From Xanthobacteraceae bacterium (lineage in GTDB: Bacteria; Pseudomonadota; Alphaproteobacteria; Rhizobiales; Xanthobacteraceae): a DNA stretch of 12,574 nucleotides. The position numbers were made by a program, and so were the translations under genes. The notes below the pieces were generated by a model. The model ran no database searches and was not told the origin of the DNA. It saw only the letters and a program-made list of their open reading frames with translations. The stretch's first letter is position 1. Every line of letters starts with the position of its first letter. The stretch is from positions 1 to 12,574 of the forward strand of contig JASHVC010000007.1 in the NCBI GenBank assembly GCA_030039655.1, read 5' to 3'. This document shows, one piece after another, positions 1 through 7,567 of this stretch.

Positions 1-1370
1 ACATTGTCGATCTGCGACAGTGCCACGCCGGCGATGCCCGCGATGCCGGAGCCCAATCCGAAAGTCAGTGCGTCGATCCGGGCGGTGCGAATGCCCATGG
101 AGGCCGCCATCGCGCGGTTCTGCGTCACCGCTCGCATTTCAAGCCCCAGTCGGGTGAAACGCAACAGTCCGATGAGCGCGACGAACACGGCAAGCGCGAA
201 GCAGATGATCCACAGCCGGTTGTACGTAATGGTGATGCCGCCGAGATCGAACGCGCCGCTCATGAAGGACGGATTGTCAACCTCCTTGTTGGTCGGGCCG
301 AAAACCGTGCGCACCGCCTGCTGCAAAACTAACGAGAGTCCCCAGGTTGCGAGCAGCGTCTCCAGCGGACGACCGTAGAGAAAGCGGATGATAGAGCGCT
401 CGATCAGAATGCCCACAAAGCCGGAAAACAGGAAAGCGAGCGGGATGGCGATTGCGAGCGAGTAGTCGAGCAGCGCCGGGTCGTTGGTGCGCATCGTCTG
501 CTGCACCACGTAGGTCACATAGGCGCCGAGCATCACCATCTCGCCGTGCGCCATGTTGATCACCCCCATGACGCCGAAGGTGATGGCGAGGCCGATGGCG
601 GCGAGCAGCAGCACCGAGCCCAGTGAAAGCCCGTACCAGGCGTTTTGGACTAATTCCCACTCCGCAAGTCGGCTTTGAGTTGCGGCGATGGCGTCGGTCG
701 CGGCTTGGGCGACGGCTGGCGATTCATGTCCGGGAATATCGGAGAGAAGCCCGAGGGAATCCTGATCGCCGCGTTTGCGGATCACCGAGATTGCTGCAAG
801 TTTTTGCGCGTCGGTAGCGTCAGGCATGTTGAGCACAATCGCGGCCTGCGCCTGCTCAAGCGCGAGTTTGACGCTGCTGTTGGTTTCGCTGGCCAGTGCC
901 TTTTCGACCGCGGGCAGTGCGCTCACCGCGCGTGACTTGAACACCGCTTGCGCCGCCGCATATCGCGTATTGGAATCGCTGGAAAACAGCGTTAGCGCGC
1001 CCAATGCTGCATCGATGGCTCCACGCAGCCGGTTGTTCACCCGCACGTTATCGAGATCGGCCGGCCGGTCACTGGTGACCGCATCTCCCGTCGCGGCGAA
1101 AGTCAGCTTACCGGTCTCATCCTGGAGATAGACAGCCTTGCGTTCGGCACTGAACATCAGCCGGCCGTCCTCCAGATCGCGGAGGATAAGTTCGGCGCGC
1201 GGGCTGCCGCTGCCGGCGACGTCGTTTATGCCGATTTCAGTTTGATCGAAATCATCTGCGGTAAAATGCGCAAGCGCCTCGTCGAGGCTGGCGGCGCGTG
1301 CGACCGGGATGCCAAGCGCGGAGCTGAAGGCCAATAGAAGAGCGACGAGGCAAGCTCGGCAAACACGCAT
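1..1370 (-). CDS. urtB: Urea ABC transporter permease UrtB (C-terminus cut by window edge)
   Basis: One of the two membrane permeases of the urea uptake ABC transporter, working with UrtA, UrtC and the ATPases UrtD/UrtE in the inner membrane. Translating the minus strand from ATG at 1370 gives an uninterrupted 456-codon frame running off the window. Residues 1-26 form a Sec-type signal peptide ending in ARA. Residues about 27-235 are a soluble, alanine-rich, repeat-like periplasmic domain, typical of UrtB and absent from ordinary LivH permeases. From about residue 240 come hydrophobic segments with the branched-chain-permease signature GVMGVINMAHGEMVMLGAY, then RSIIRFLYGRPLETLLATWG. UrtB is usually around 520-540 aa, so some 70-80 residues lie outside. 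It follows urtA by 79 bp with a hairpin between; a weak GGGGA lies 10 nt before the start. Identification is firm from architecture and gene order. Confidence 0.93.
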   Translation of the reverse strand, partial: MRVCRACLVALLLAFSSALGIPVARAASLDEALAHFTADDFDQTEIGINDVAGSGSPRAELILRDLEDGRLMFSAERKAVYLQDETGKLTFAATGDAVTSDRPADLDNVRVNNRLRGAIDAALGALTLFSSDSNTRYAAAQAVFKSRAVSALPAVEKALASETNSSVKLALEQAQAAIVLNMPDATDAQKLAAISVIRKRGDQDSLGLLSDIPGHESPAVAQAATDAIAATQSRLAEWELVQNAWYGLSLGSVLLLAAIGLAITFGVMGVINMAHGEMVMLGAYVTYVVQQTMRTNDPALLDYSLAIAIPLAFLFSGFVGILIERSIIRFLYGRPLETLLATWGLSLVLQQAVRTVFGPTNKEVDNPSFMSGAFDLGGITITYNRLWIICFALAVFVALIGLLRFTRLGLEMRAVTQNRAMAASMGIRTARIDALTFGLGSGIAGIAGVALSQIDN

Positions 1371-1393
1371 CGCTGTGGCTTCCCCGGCCTGAT

Positions 1394-1420
1394 GCGGAAG
1401 GCGGCGCCGCCGCCTTCCGC
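1394..1420 (-). promoter_or_regulatory. Perfect GC-rich hairpin between urtA and urtB
   Basis: Two perfect 12-nt inverted arms, GCGGAAGGCGGC and GCCGCCTTCCGC, are separated by a 3-nt GCC loop in the 79-bp urtA-urtB gap. No T-tract follows on the minus strand, so it is not a classical intrinsic terminator. In binding-protein-dependent transporter operons such a hairpin commonly protects the 3' end of the binding-protein mRNA and limits read-through, giving excess binding protein over permease. That role is inference here. Confidence 0.6.
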
Positions 1421-1449
1421 CATTCCATGTTACGGCGTACGCATCGCGA

Positions 1450-2766
1450 TTACGATCCGCACTTGTTCGTCACCGTATTCCAGTTGCCGCACTTGTGCGT
1501 CACCCAGTCGCCGACGAGGTCTTTCGAAGTCGAGATGTAAGGCGACCACGCTGCCCCGGGAACGAGATCCTTCGTCTTCCACACCACGTTGAATTGCCCG
1601 TCCGGGCGGATTTCGCCGATGAACACCGGCTTGGTGATGTGATGGTTCGGTAGAAGTTCAGACACGCCGCCGGTCAGGTTCGCCTGCTTGGTTCCCGGCA
1701 GAGCTTCGATGACCTTGTCGGGATCGGCGGTGCCGATCTTCGTGACCGCCTTCACCCACATATTGAAGCCGATGTAGTGAGCTTCCATCGGGTCGTTGGT
1801 GGTGCGCTTCGGGTTCTTGATGAACTCGTGCCATTCTTTGATGAAGGCTTCGTTCTCCGGTGTCTTGATCGACTCGAAGTAGTTCCAGGCGGCGAGGTGA
1901 CCAACGAGCGGCTTGGCGTCGAGACCGGCGAGTTCTTCTTCGCCGACCGAGAACGCCACCACCGGAATGTCGGTTGCCTTGATGCCCTGGTTGCCAAGCT
2001 CTTTATAGAACGGCACGTTGGCGTCGCCATTGATGGTCGATACCACCGCAGTCTTCTTGCCAGCCGAACCGAAGGCCTTGATCTTGGAGACCTCGGTCTG
2101 CCAGTCGGAGAAGCCGAACGGCGTGTAGTTGATCATGATGTCTTCGGGCGCCACCTTGAGCACGTCTTTGAGGTAGGCCTCGAGGATCTTGTTGGTCGTG
2201 CGCGGGTACACGTAGTCGGTGCCTTCAAGCACCCAGCGCTTCACATTGCCGCCGTCCTTGCCCGCCAGATAATCGACGGCAGGGATAGCTTGCTGGTTGG
2301 GCGCCGCGCCCGTGTAGATCACGTTGCGCTCGCTCTCTTCGCCTTCGTACTGCACCGGGTAGAACAGGAGGTTGTCGAGCTCCTTGAACACCGGCAGTAC
2401 CGACTTGCGCGATACCGAGGTCCAGCAACCGAAGACGACCGAAACTTTGTCTTTCGAAATGAGCTCGCGCGCCTTTTCGGCAAACAGCGGCCAGTTCGAG
2501 GCTGGGTCGACAACCACCGCTTCGAGTTTCTTGCCGAGCACGCCGCCCTTCTTGTTCTGCTCGTCGATGAGCATCAGCATCACGTCCTTCAGCGTGGTCT
2601 CGCTGATGGCCATGGTGCCGGAGAGCGAATGCAGAATGCCGATTTTTATCGTGTCTTGGGCCTTGGCGGGCACTGCCACCATAAGGCCGATCGTCAGACC
2701 GGCCGCGGCCGCAAGCCAGCGGCGGCCTCGCGACCGCCAAGCGGCCGCGCCATTGTGGTTGAGCAT
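1450..2766 (-). CDS. urtA: Urea ABC transporter substrate-binding protein UrtA
   Basis: Periplasmic urea-binding protein that delivers urea to UrtBC. The chosen start is ATG at 2766, giving 438 aa, because AGAGGA lies 7 nt upstream and the product begins with a clean signal peptide: basic n-region (WRSRGRRW), hydrophobic stretch about 18-32, and AKA cleavage before Q37. The mature protein opens with DTIKIGILHSLSGTMAISET, the classic opening of UrtA and related amide/urea-binding proteins (type I periplasmic binding fold). Other family stretches are NLLFYPVQYEGEESERNVIY and the C-terminal WKTKDLVPGAAWSPY. A TTG at 2841 would lengthen the frame by 25 residues but lies within the predicted sigma-54 promoter and lacks a ribosome site. 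It is first in the urt operon and probably nitrogen-regulated. The RR in the signal could suggest Tat export, but the full Tat motif is missing. Confidence 0.95.
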   Translation of the reverse strand: MLNHNGAAAWRSRGRRWLAAAAGLTIGLMVAVPAKAQDTIKIGILHSLSGTMAISETTLKDVMLMLIDEQNKKGGVLGKKLEAVVVDPASNWPLFAEKARELISKDKVSVVFGCWTSVSRKSVLPVFKELDNLLFYPVQYEGEESERNVIYTGAAPNQQAIPAVDYLAGKDGGNVKRWVLEGTDYVYPRTTNKILEAYLKDVLKVAPEDIMINYTPFGFSDWQTEVSKIKAFGSAGKKTAVVSTINGDANVPFYKELGNQGIKATDIPVVAFSVGEEELAGLDAKPLVGHLAAWNYFESIKTPENEAFIKEWHEFIKNPKRTTNDPMEAHYIGFNMWVKAVTKIGTADPDKVIEALPGTKQANLTGGVSELLPNHHITKPVFIGEIRPDGQFNVVWKTKDLVPGAAWSPYISTSKDLVGDWVTHKCGNWNTVTNKCGS

Positions 2767-2773
2767 CGCGATG

Positions 2774-2779
2774 TCCTCT
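2774..2779 (-). promoter_or_regulatory. Ribosome binding site deciding the urtA start
   Basis: AGAGGA on the minus strand, 7 nt ahead of ATG 2766. It is the only good Shine-Dalgarno near the 5' end of the urtA frame and fixes the start downstream of the longer TTG-initiated alternative. Confidence 0.65.
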
Positions 2780-2825
2780 GTTTGACGCGCGACGGTCCCG
2801 GTACCATCCCGCTGGCAACTAAATG

Positions 2826-2840
2826 GCAAGGAGTGTGCCA
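2826..2840 (-). promoter_or_regulatory. Sigma-54 (RpoN) promoter of the urt operon
   Basis: Minus-strand TGGCAC-N5-TTGC matches the -24/-12 consensus at every fixed position, with exactly 10 nt between the GG and GC dinucleotides. It predicts transcription starting near 2814 and a leader of about 48 nt before ATG 2766. Sigma-54 promoters need an enhancer-binding activator. Urea uptake is commonly under NtrC, but I see no clear NtrC site (GCACC-N5-GGTGC) upstream. Two other dyads at 2923-2958 sit at typical enhancer distance. Confidence 0.8.
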
Positions 2841-2922
2841 AGCTATGGATGAACCTAAGGTATTGAGCTGTTTGTCACATTTCTTACGCAAGACGCGCCG
2901 CTGCCCAACTCCGCCCATTTTA

Positions 2923-2940
2923 CGTCCGAAGGTTCGGACG
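2923..2940. promoter_or_regulatory. Perfect 8-bp-arm dyad, candidate operator or enhancer
   Basis: CGTCCGAA, GG, TTCGGACG is a perfect inverted repeat in the urtA/thioesterase divergent region. Its centre is about 117 bp upstream of the predicted sigma-54 start of urtA, a usual distance for an enhancer-binding protein. It is also about 100 bp ahead of a possible sigma-70 promoter facing the other way. The binding protein is unknown. Confidence 0.45.
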
Positions 2941-2943
2941 GCT

Positions 2944-2958
2944 GCCTAACTTTTAGGC
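2944..2958. promoter_or_regulatory. Second dyad two helical turns from the first
   Basis: GCCTAA, CTT, TTAGGC is a perfect 6-bp-arm inverted repeat. Its centre lies 19.5 bp from the centre of the 2923-2940 dyad, so both face the same side of the helix. The left arm also has a 9-bp inverted partner: CTGCCTAAC at 2942-2950 and GTTAGGCAG at 2995-3003. The arm sequence differs from the first dyad, so a single recognising protein is not certain. Confidence 0.35.
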
Positions 2959-3032
2959 GGAGAATAGCAAGCCCGTAAAAGCTTCTGACGTACTGTTAGG
3001 CAGAATGCCGTGCGCCGAGTCGCGCCGCGCGT

Positions 3033-3060
3033 TTGACATCCGCTCTGACCGGCGCTTCAT
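3033..3060 (+). promoter_or_regulatory. Possible sigma-70 promoter for the thioesterase gene
   Basis: A perfect TTGACA at 3033-3038 is followed after 16 nt by a weak -10 candidate, CTTCAT at 3055-3060 (3 of 6). Weak -10 boxes are common in alphaproteobacteria. If used, transcription starts near 3067, which removes the upstream ATG at 3005 and leaves a short leader before GTG 3104. Confidence 0.3.
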
Positions 3061-3090
3061 CGTTGTCCAGCGGCGAATAACGCGAGTGCT

Positions 3091-3096
3091 GGAGGG
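3091..3096 (+). promoter_or_regulatory. Ribosome binding site deciding the thioesterase start
   Basis: GGAGGG, 7 nt before GTG 3104, is much stronger than anything before the upstream in-frame ATG at 3005. Confidence 0.65.
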
Positions 3097-3103
3097 AAAA
3101 AGG

Positions 3104-3532
3104 GTGGCCAATCTGGTCAGCCGGCGGCAATTGACGATCGAATGGTCTCACTGCGACCCCGCAGGGATTGTCTTCAACAGTCGGTTCTTCGAATATTTCG
3201 ATTGGGGCACATGGACCCTTTTCGAGACAGCGCTGGGGGTGCGGCCGCCCGATCTTGCCGGCACCTTCGGCATAGTGGGCTTGCCGTTGGTCGATGCCGG
3301 CGCCCGCTTCATTGCCCCGGCGCGGTTCGGTGACATCGTGGAATTGACCTCGGAGGTGAGCGAGTTCCGCCGCTCCAGCTTCGATGTCGACCATAGGCTG
3401 ATGGTCGGCGGCGAACTCGCCGTGGAGGGCCGCGAGACGCGTGTTTGGGCGGCCCGAGATCCAGCCAATCCGGCGCAGATCAAGGCGCAGCCCATTCCAG
3501 CCGACGTGATCGCGCGATTTACCCGAGCGTGA
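3104..3532 (+). CDS. 4-hydroxybenzoyl-CoA thioesterase-family (hot-dog fold) acyl-CoA thioesterase
   Basis: Predicted cytoplasmic hydrolase of an acyl- or aroyl-CoA thioester. The GTG start gives 142 aa, the normal size for this single-domain hot-dog family (4HBT/YbgC type); ATG 3005 would add 33 poorly conserved residues. The active-site segment is visible near the N-terminus, WSHCDPAGIVFNSRFFEYFD. Its Asp in HCDPAGIVF aligns with the catalytic Asp of the Pseudomonas-type 4-hydroxybenzoyl-CoA thioesterase. The downstream genes encode a hydroxybenzoyl-CoA reductase, so an aromatic CoA substrate is plausible, perhaps to free CoA from a trapped intermediate or to release a product. It is separated from those genes by 150 bp, so co-transcription is possible but not certain. 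The fold is secure; the substrate is inferred. Confidence 0.85.
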   Translation: MANLVSRRQLTIEWSHCDPAGIVFNSRFFEYFDWGTWTLFETALGVRPPDLAGTFGIVGLPLVDAGARFIAPARFGDIVELTSEVSEFRRSSFDVDHRLMVGGELAVEGRETRVWAARDPANPAQIKAQPIPADVIARFTRA

Positions 3533-3572
3533 ACAGCTACTGATATTCCCGGGCGATGCCGCGCGCTCAACA

Positions 3573-3596
3573 TTTCAATTTGGCGTAAAATGGAAA
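3573..3596 (+). promoter_or_regulatory. Near-perfect inverted repeat, candidate operator before the hcr genes
   Basis: In the 150-bp gap before hcrC, TTTCAATTT (3573-3581) and AAATGGAAA (3588-3596) form 9-bp inverted arms with one mismatch and a 6-bp spacer. The surroundings are A/T-rich compared with the genes. Size and symmetry suit a MarR-, TetR- or LysR-type regulator. No Fnr-type TTGAT-N4-ATCAA box is visible here. The same gap has an 8-bp direct repeat CTGATATT at 3540 and 3640. Confidence 0.35.
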
Positions 3597-3682
3597 AAAA
3601 CCGGCGCGCCATAGTCCAATTTGAAGACGCTGGCGGATGCTGATATTGAAATTACATAAACAGAAAAGCCGTTGATGTACGC

Positions 3683-4165
3683 ATGGCGCGCTTGCTTTCG
3701 CTCACGCTCAATGGCCGCGCCCGCACCGACGCGGTGCCCGACAACGTGTTGTTGCTGGATTATTTGCGGGAAATTGTCGGGCTCACCGGAACGAAAACAG
3801 GCTGTGACGGCGGAGAGTGTGGGGCCTGTACGGTGCTGGTCGATGATTCGCCGCGACTGTCGTGCCTGACGCTGGCGGCGACTGTTGCAAATCGCCGCGT
3901 CGACACGATCGAGTCACTCGCCATCGACGGCCATTTGTCCGCGGTGCAGCGCGGGTTCCACGAAAAGCTCGGCTCACAGTGTGGCTACTGTACGCCGGGA
4001 TTCATCATGGCGTCGGCCGGATTGTTGCGACGCAATCCGTGTCCGACCGATGACGAGATTCGAGAGGCGCTCGGCAGCAACATCTGCCGCTGCACCGGAT
4101 ACGTGAAAATCATCGAAGCGGTGAAGCACGCGAGCGAGCTTTGCGCGCAAGGGGTCTCGCCGTGA
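3683..4165 (+). CDS. hcrC: 4-hydroxybenzoyl-CoA reductase-type [2Fe-2S] subunit (gamma)
   Basis: Electron-transfer subunit of a molybdenum hydroxylase-family enzyme, 160 aa, the usual length. The N-terminal plant-ferredoxin domain carries Cys41, Cys46, Cys49 and Cys61 (GCDGGECGACT motif then SC). The C-terminal four-helix domain carries Cys100 and Cys103 (QCGYCTPG) plus Cys135 and Cys137 (NICRCTGY). All eight ligands for two [2Fe-2S] clusters are present. It is followed 19 bp later by the Mo subunit. The ATG at 3683 lacks a strong Shine-Dalgarno, but no better in-frame start exists and the protein begins as its relatives do. Alone it could belong to any xanthine dehydrogenase-family enzyme; the assignment to hydroxybenzoyl-CoA reductase rests on its two partners. 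Equivalent gene in Rhodopseudomonas: hbaB. Confidence 0.88.
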   Translation: MARLLSLTLNGRARTDAVPDNVLLLDYLREIVGLTGTKTGCDGGECGACTVLVDDSPRLSCLTLAATVANRRVDTIESLAIDGHLSAVQRGFHEKLGSQCGYCTPGFIMASAGLLRRNPCPTDDEIREALGSNICRCTGYVKIIEAVKHASELCAQGVSP

Positions 4166-4184
4166 GCTGTGGAGATGACGCGCC

Positions 4185-6527
4185 ATGAACGAGATCGTGG
4201 CCGCCCATAACATTGGCGACTATGTGCCGATGATTGACGGTCCGGAGAAAGTCTCTGGGCGCGCAAAGTACACGGCCGATCTCATCGTGCCGAGTGCGCT
4301 GGCGGGACATATCTTTCGCAGCCCTTATTCGCACGCCGAAATTCTCGAGGTCGATGTTTCGGAAGCCGCGAAGCTGCCCGGCGTGAAAGCGATCGTGACC
4401 GGCGACGATTGCGACAAGGGTTTTGGCGTGCTGCCGATTGCGCGCACCGAGTATCCGCTGGCGCGCGAGCGCGTGCGCTACCGCGGCGAACCGGTGGCGG
4501 CGGTCGCGGCCATCGACGACGCGACCGCCAAGGAGGCGCTGCGGCGCATCAAGCTGAAAGTTCGCGAACTGCCTGCGTATCAGTCGGCTCGCGAGGCCAT
4601 GGCGCCCCACGCCATCGATCTGCACAAACATCGGCCAAAGAATATCGAGCGCGATGTCTTCTTTGAGCTGGGCGACGTAAATGCGGCATTCGCAGAAGCC
4701 GATCTGGTGCGCGAAGGCACCTATAACTGCGCGGAAGTCTGCCAGAATCAGATGGAGATGCACGCCGCGCTCGCCGACTACGACGTGGTGCGCGATCGTA
4801 TGACCGTGCACGCCTCTACGCAGGTACCCTATTATGTGCACCTGATGCTGGCGCAAATCCTCGATATGGACATGTCACGCATCCGCGTGGTCAAGCCGCA
4901 CGTGGGCGGCGGCTTCGGTTGCCGTACCGAAACCCTGAATGTCGAGTTGATCGCGGCGCTGCTCGCCCGCAAGGTTGGCGGCGCGGTGCGCATCATGGTC
5001 AATCGCGAGGAGACCTTCATCACGCATCGCGGCCGGCCCGAGACCGATATCAAGCTCAAGATCGGCATGCGGCGGGATGGCCGCATCACCGGCGTCGAGT
5101 GCGAATGCATCCAGCGCGGCGGCGCCCATTCGGGCTACGGCGTGGTGACGATCCTTTACGCCGGCTCAATGCTGTATGCGATCTACGACCTGCACAACGT
5201 GAAATATATCGGCAAGCGCGTCCTCACCAACACGCCGCCGTGCGGTGCATTCCGCGGCCATGGCACCGTCGATATCCGCTTCGCCTTCGAGAGCCTGATC
5301 GACCAGATGGCGCACGAAATGGGCATCGATCCGATTTCGGTTCGCCGCGCCAATTATCTGAAAGCGCCGACCTTCACCGACAACGACCTGATGATCAACA
5401 GCTACGGCCTGCCCGAATGCGTGGATTGGGTCGAAAAAGAGAGCGGCTGGAACGAGCGTCGCGGCAAGCCGCGAGCATCCAACGGAAGCGGTATCAAAAA
5501 GGGCCTCGGCTTTGCCTGCTCGCACTACATCAGCGGCGCCTCAAAGCCGGTGAATTGGACCGGCGAGCCGCACGCGACCGTGAAGATCAAAGTGGATTTT
5601 GACGGTTCGATCGTCGTGCTGTCCGGCGCCGCCGATATCGGCCAAGGCTCGACTACGATCCTCGCCCAGTCGGTGGCGGAAGTGCTCGGGCTCGATCTCT
5701 CCCGCGTGCGCGTCATCACCGGCGACAGCGAAGTAGTGCCGAAGGACAATGGCTCCTATTCATCGCGCGTCACCTTTATGGTTGGCAACGCCGCGATCGA
5801 TGCGGCGAACAATCTCAAAGCCGCGCTCATCGCGGCCGCTGCGCGCAAGCTCGATGCCAAGCCTGGCGAGATCGAGTGCCTCGGTGAACTCTATCGCGCC
5901 GGCGCGCAGGATAAAGGCCTGACGTTCAACGAAGTTGTGACCGAGGCGTTGAAGGATACCGGCACCATCACGGTCACCGGCAATTACTCGACGATTCCGG
6001 AATCGCACGGGGGCAAGAAATATCGCGGCTCCGCCATCGGCGGCACCATGGGCTATTCGTATTCGGCGCAGGTGGTGGAAGTCAGCGTGGACGAGGAAAC
6101 CGGCGTGGTCACTGTCGACAAGGTTTGGGTGGCGCACGATTGCGGCCGCGCGCTCAATCGCCTGACCGTCGAGGGCCAGGTGCAGGGTTCGGTCTGGATG
6201 GGCATGGGCCAAGCCATGAGCGAGGAGACCGGATTTCACAACGGTCTCATGCTCACCGCTAACATGCTCGATTACCGTGTGCCGACGATTCAGGATTCGC
6301 CGCCCATCGAGGTCGGCATTGTGGAGAGCATGGACCCCCATGGGCCGTTCGGCGCCAAGGAAGCGGGCGAAGGCTCGCTCGCCGCATTTCTGCCGGCGCT
6401 CACCAACGCGATCGCGGATGCCACAGGGCTCCGCTTCAACGACTTGCCGGTGACGCCCGACCGCGTCTTCGCGCTGTTGGAGAAGCGCGCGCGTGAAGCT
6501 GGGCGCAAGCGGAACGGCGGCGGTTGA
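4185..6527 (+). CDS. hcrA: 4-hydroxybenzoyl-CoA reductase-type molybdenum subunit (alpha)
   Basis: Catalytic subunit, 780 aa, of the xanthine oxidase family, binding the molybdopterin cofactor. In the namesake enzyme it removes the para-hydroxyl of 4-hydroxybenzoyl-CoA to give benzoyl-CoA. The N-terminal aldehyde-oxidase a/b hammerhead domain includes [20 protein letters not shown]. The cofactor-binding region shows [13 protein letters not shown] (glycines 241-245), [12 protein letters not shown], and [13 protein letters not shown]. Near the C-terminus GAKEAGEG (723-730) holds the conserved Glu726 next to the Mo site. The stretches [35 protein letters not shown] and [11 protein letters not shown] are close to what I know of HcrA proteins rather than xanthine or CO dehydrogenases. 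Start ATG 4185 has GGAG 10 nt upstream. Its stop overlaps the next start (TGATG). The exact aromatic substrate is not provable from sequence. Equivalent in Rhodopseudomonas: hbaC. Confidence 0.9.
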   Translation: MNEIVAAHNIGDYVPMIDGPEKVSGRAKYTADLIVPSALAGHIFRSPYSHAEILEVDVSEAAKLPGVKAIVTGDDCDKGFGVLPIARTEYPLARERVRYRGEPVAAVAAIDDATAKEALRRIKLKVRELPAYQSAREAMAPHAIDLHKHRPKNIERDVFFELGDVNAAFAEADLVREGTYNCAEVCQNQMEMHAALADYDVVRDRMTVHASTQVPYYVHLMLAQILDMDMSRIRVVKPHVGGGFGCRTETLNVELIAALLARKVGGAVRIMVNREETFITHRGRPETDIKLKIGMRRDGRITGVECECIQRGGAHSGYGVVTILYAGSMLYAIYDLHNVKYIGKRVLTNTPPCGAFRGHGTVDIRFAFESLIDQMAHEMGIDPISVRRANYLKAPTFTDNDLMINSYGLPECVDWVEKESGWNERRGKPRASNGSGIKKGLGFACSHYISGASKPVNWTGEPHATVKIKVDFDGSIVVLSGAADIGQGSTTILAQSVAEVLGLDLSRVRVITGDSEVVPKDNGSYSSRVTFMVGNAAIDAANNLKAALIAAAARKLDAKPGEIECLGELYRAGAQDKGLTFNEVVTEALKDTGTITVTGNYSTIPESHGGKKYRGSAIGGTMGYSYSAQVVEVSVDEETGVVTVDKVWVAHDCGRALNRLTVEGQVQGSVWMGMGQAMSEETGFHNGLMLTANMLDYRVPTIQDSPPIEVGIVESMDPHGPFGAKEAGEGSLAAFLPALTNAIADATGLRFNDLPVTPDRVFALLEKRAREAGRKRNGGG

Positions 6528-7543
6528 TGGATGCGCTGCCGGAGTTCGCGCTTGTTCGTCCGCGCACACTCGACGAGTTGATCGCCGCGCGCGCGTCGAA
6601 TCCCGCAAGCCGATTGCTCGGCGGCGGCACCGATCTTGTGGTGAACATCCGCCGCGGCATCGTGGCGCCGCCTCTGCTCATCGATGTCAACGGCGTCGAC
6701 GAATTGCGCGCCGTCAAGGCCGATGCCCGAGCCCTCGAAATCGGCGCGTCGGTAACGCTCACCGAACTCGCGGCACATCCCGATGTTGTGCGGCACTACC
6801 CGGTGGTGGCGCAGGCCGCCGCGCACATCGCCGGTCCGACCCATCGCAACATGGGCACGGTCGGCGGCAACCTTTGTCTTGATACGCGCTGCATCTTCTA
6901 CAATCAGAGCGAATGGTGGCGCTCTGCTAACGATCATTGTCTGAAGACCACCGGCACCGTGTGCCACGTGGCGCCAAAAAGCCGCGGCGTGTGCTTCGCG
7001 ACATTCAGCGGCGATCTGGCGCCGGCGCTGCTGACGCTCGACGCCGAGATAGATATCGCGGGTCCGGCGGGGCGGCGGACCATGCCGCTCGCCGAGCTAT
7101 ACATCGGCTATGCGCGGCAGGATGAGCCCGTGACCGAAACAAAGGGCGACGGCAAATATTTCCTGTCGCTGCGGCCGGGCGAGTTTGTCAGCGCCGTACG
7201 GGCAAAGAACACGCCCGGCCTGCGCTCCGCCTACGACAAGATCCGCATTCGCCGTTCGATCGAATATCCGGTCACCGGCGTCGCTGTGGCGCTACGGCGC
7301 GACGGCGACGCGCTCGCGGACCTGCGTGTGGCTTTCACCGGCACCAACCCGCGGCCGGTCCGCCTCGCCGGCACCGAAGCACTCTGTGGCGGCAAACTCG
7401 ACGACCGTGTCTTCAAAGGCCTGGACTCCCTGGTGCGCGACCAGATCATGGCGATGAAAACAACCTTCACACCCGGCCACTACCGCCGTCGAGTCGCCGG
7501 CGTGCTGGCGCGTCGATTGGTGCAGCAGCTTTTCGGCGCATAA
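6527..7543 (+). CDS. hcrB: 4-hydroxybenzoyl-CoA reductase-type FAD/[4Fe-4S] subunit (beta)
   Basis: FAD-binding subunit, 338 aa, of the CO dehydrogenase flavoprotein family. It opens with LVRPRTLDELIAARA and has the FAD motif LLGGGTDLVVNIRRG and the second FAD loop PTHRNMGTVGGNLCLDTRC. Straight after this comes the insertion that defines hydroxybenzoyl-CoA reductases: Cys122, Cys138, Cys146 and Cys156 (C-x15-C-x7-C-x9-C, with CIFYNQSEWW and GTVCHVAPKSRG). In the Thauera enzyme this loop binds an extra [4Fe-4S] cluster that lets electrons run towards the Mo centre. Ordinary xanthine dehydrogenase flavin subunits lack it, so this is the strongest evidence for the enzyme class. The start is ATG 6527, overlapping the hcrA stop by one base (TGATG), which implies translational coupling. 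Equivalent in Rhodopseudomonas: hbaD. Confidence 0.93.
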   Translation: MDALPEFALVRPRTLDELIAARASNPASRLLGGGTDLVVNIRRGIVAPPLLIDVNGVDELRAVKADARALEIGASVTLTELAAHPDVVRHYPVVAQAAAHIAGPTHRNMGTVGGNLCLDTRCIFYNQSEWWRSANDHCLKTTGTVCHVAPKSRGVCFATFSGDLAPALLTLDAEIDIAGPAGRRTMPLAELYIGYARQDEPVTETKGDGKYFLSLRPGEFVSAVRAKNTPGLRSAYDKIRIRRSIEYPVTGVAVALRRDGDALADLRVAFTGTNPRPVRLAGTEALCGGKLDDRVFKGLDSLVRDQIMAMKTTFTPGHYRRRVAGVLARRLVQQLFGA

Positions 7544-7567
7544 CGCCATACCCTTCCAACCAAGAGA

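Noticed and set aside
2767..2841. Extended urtA N-terminus from TTG 2841
   Set aside because: The TTG overlaps the sigma-54 promoter, has no ribosome site, and would put 25 residues before a normal signal peptide.
1777..2949. A 390-codon plus-strand open frame opposite urtA
   Set aside because: It lies antisense to the well-supported urtA gene, its translation is Arg/His/Val-rich shadow sequence, and it shows no family motif. High-GC genes often leave long antisense frames.
2842..3003. An NtrC binding site upstream of the sigma-54 promoter
   Set aside because: I looked for GCACC-N5-GGTGC or a close variant on both strands and saw none; only unrelated dyads are present.
3005..3103. Extended thioesterase N-terminus from ATG 3005
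   Set aside because: The ribosome site and family length favour GTG 3104, and a perfect TTGACA lies within the extension.
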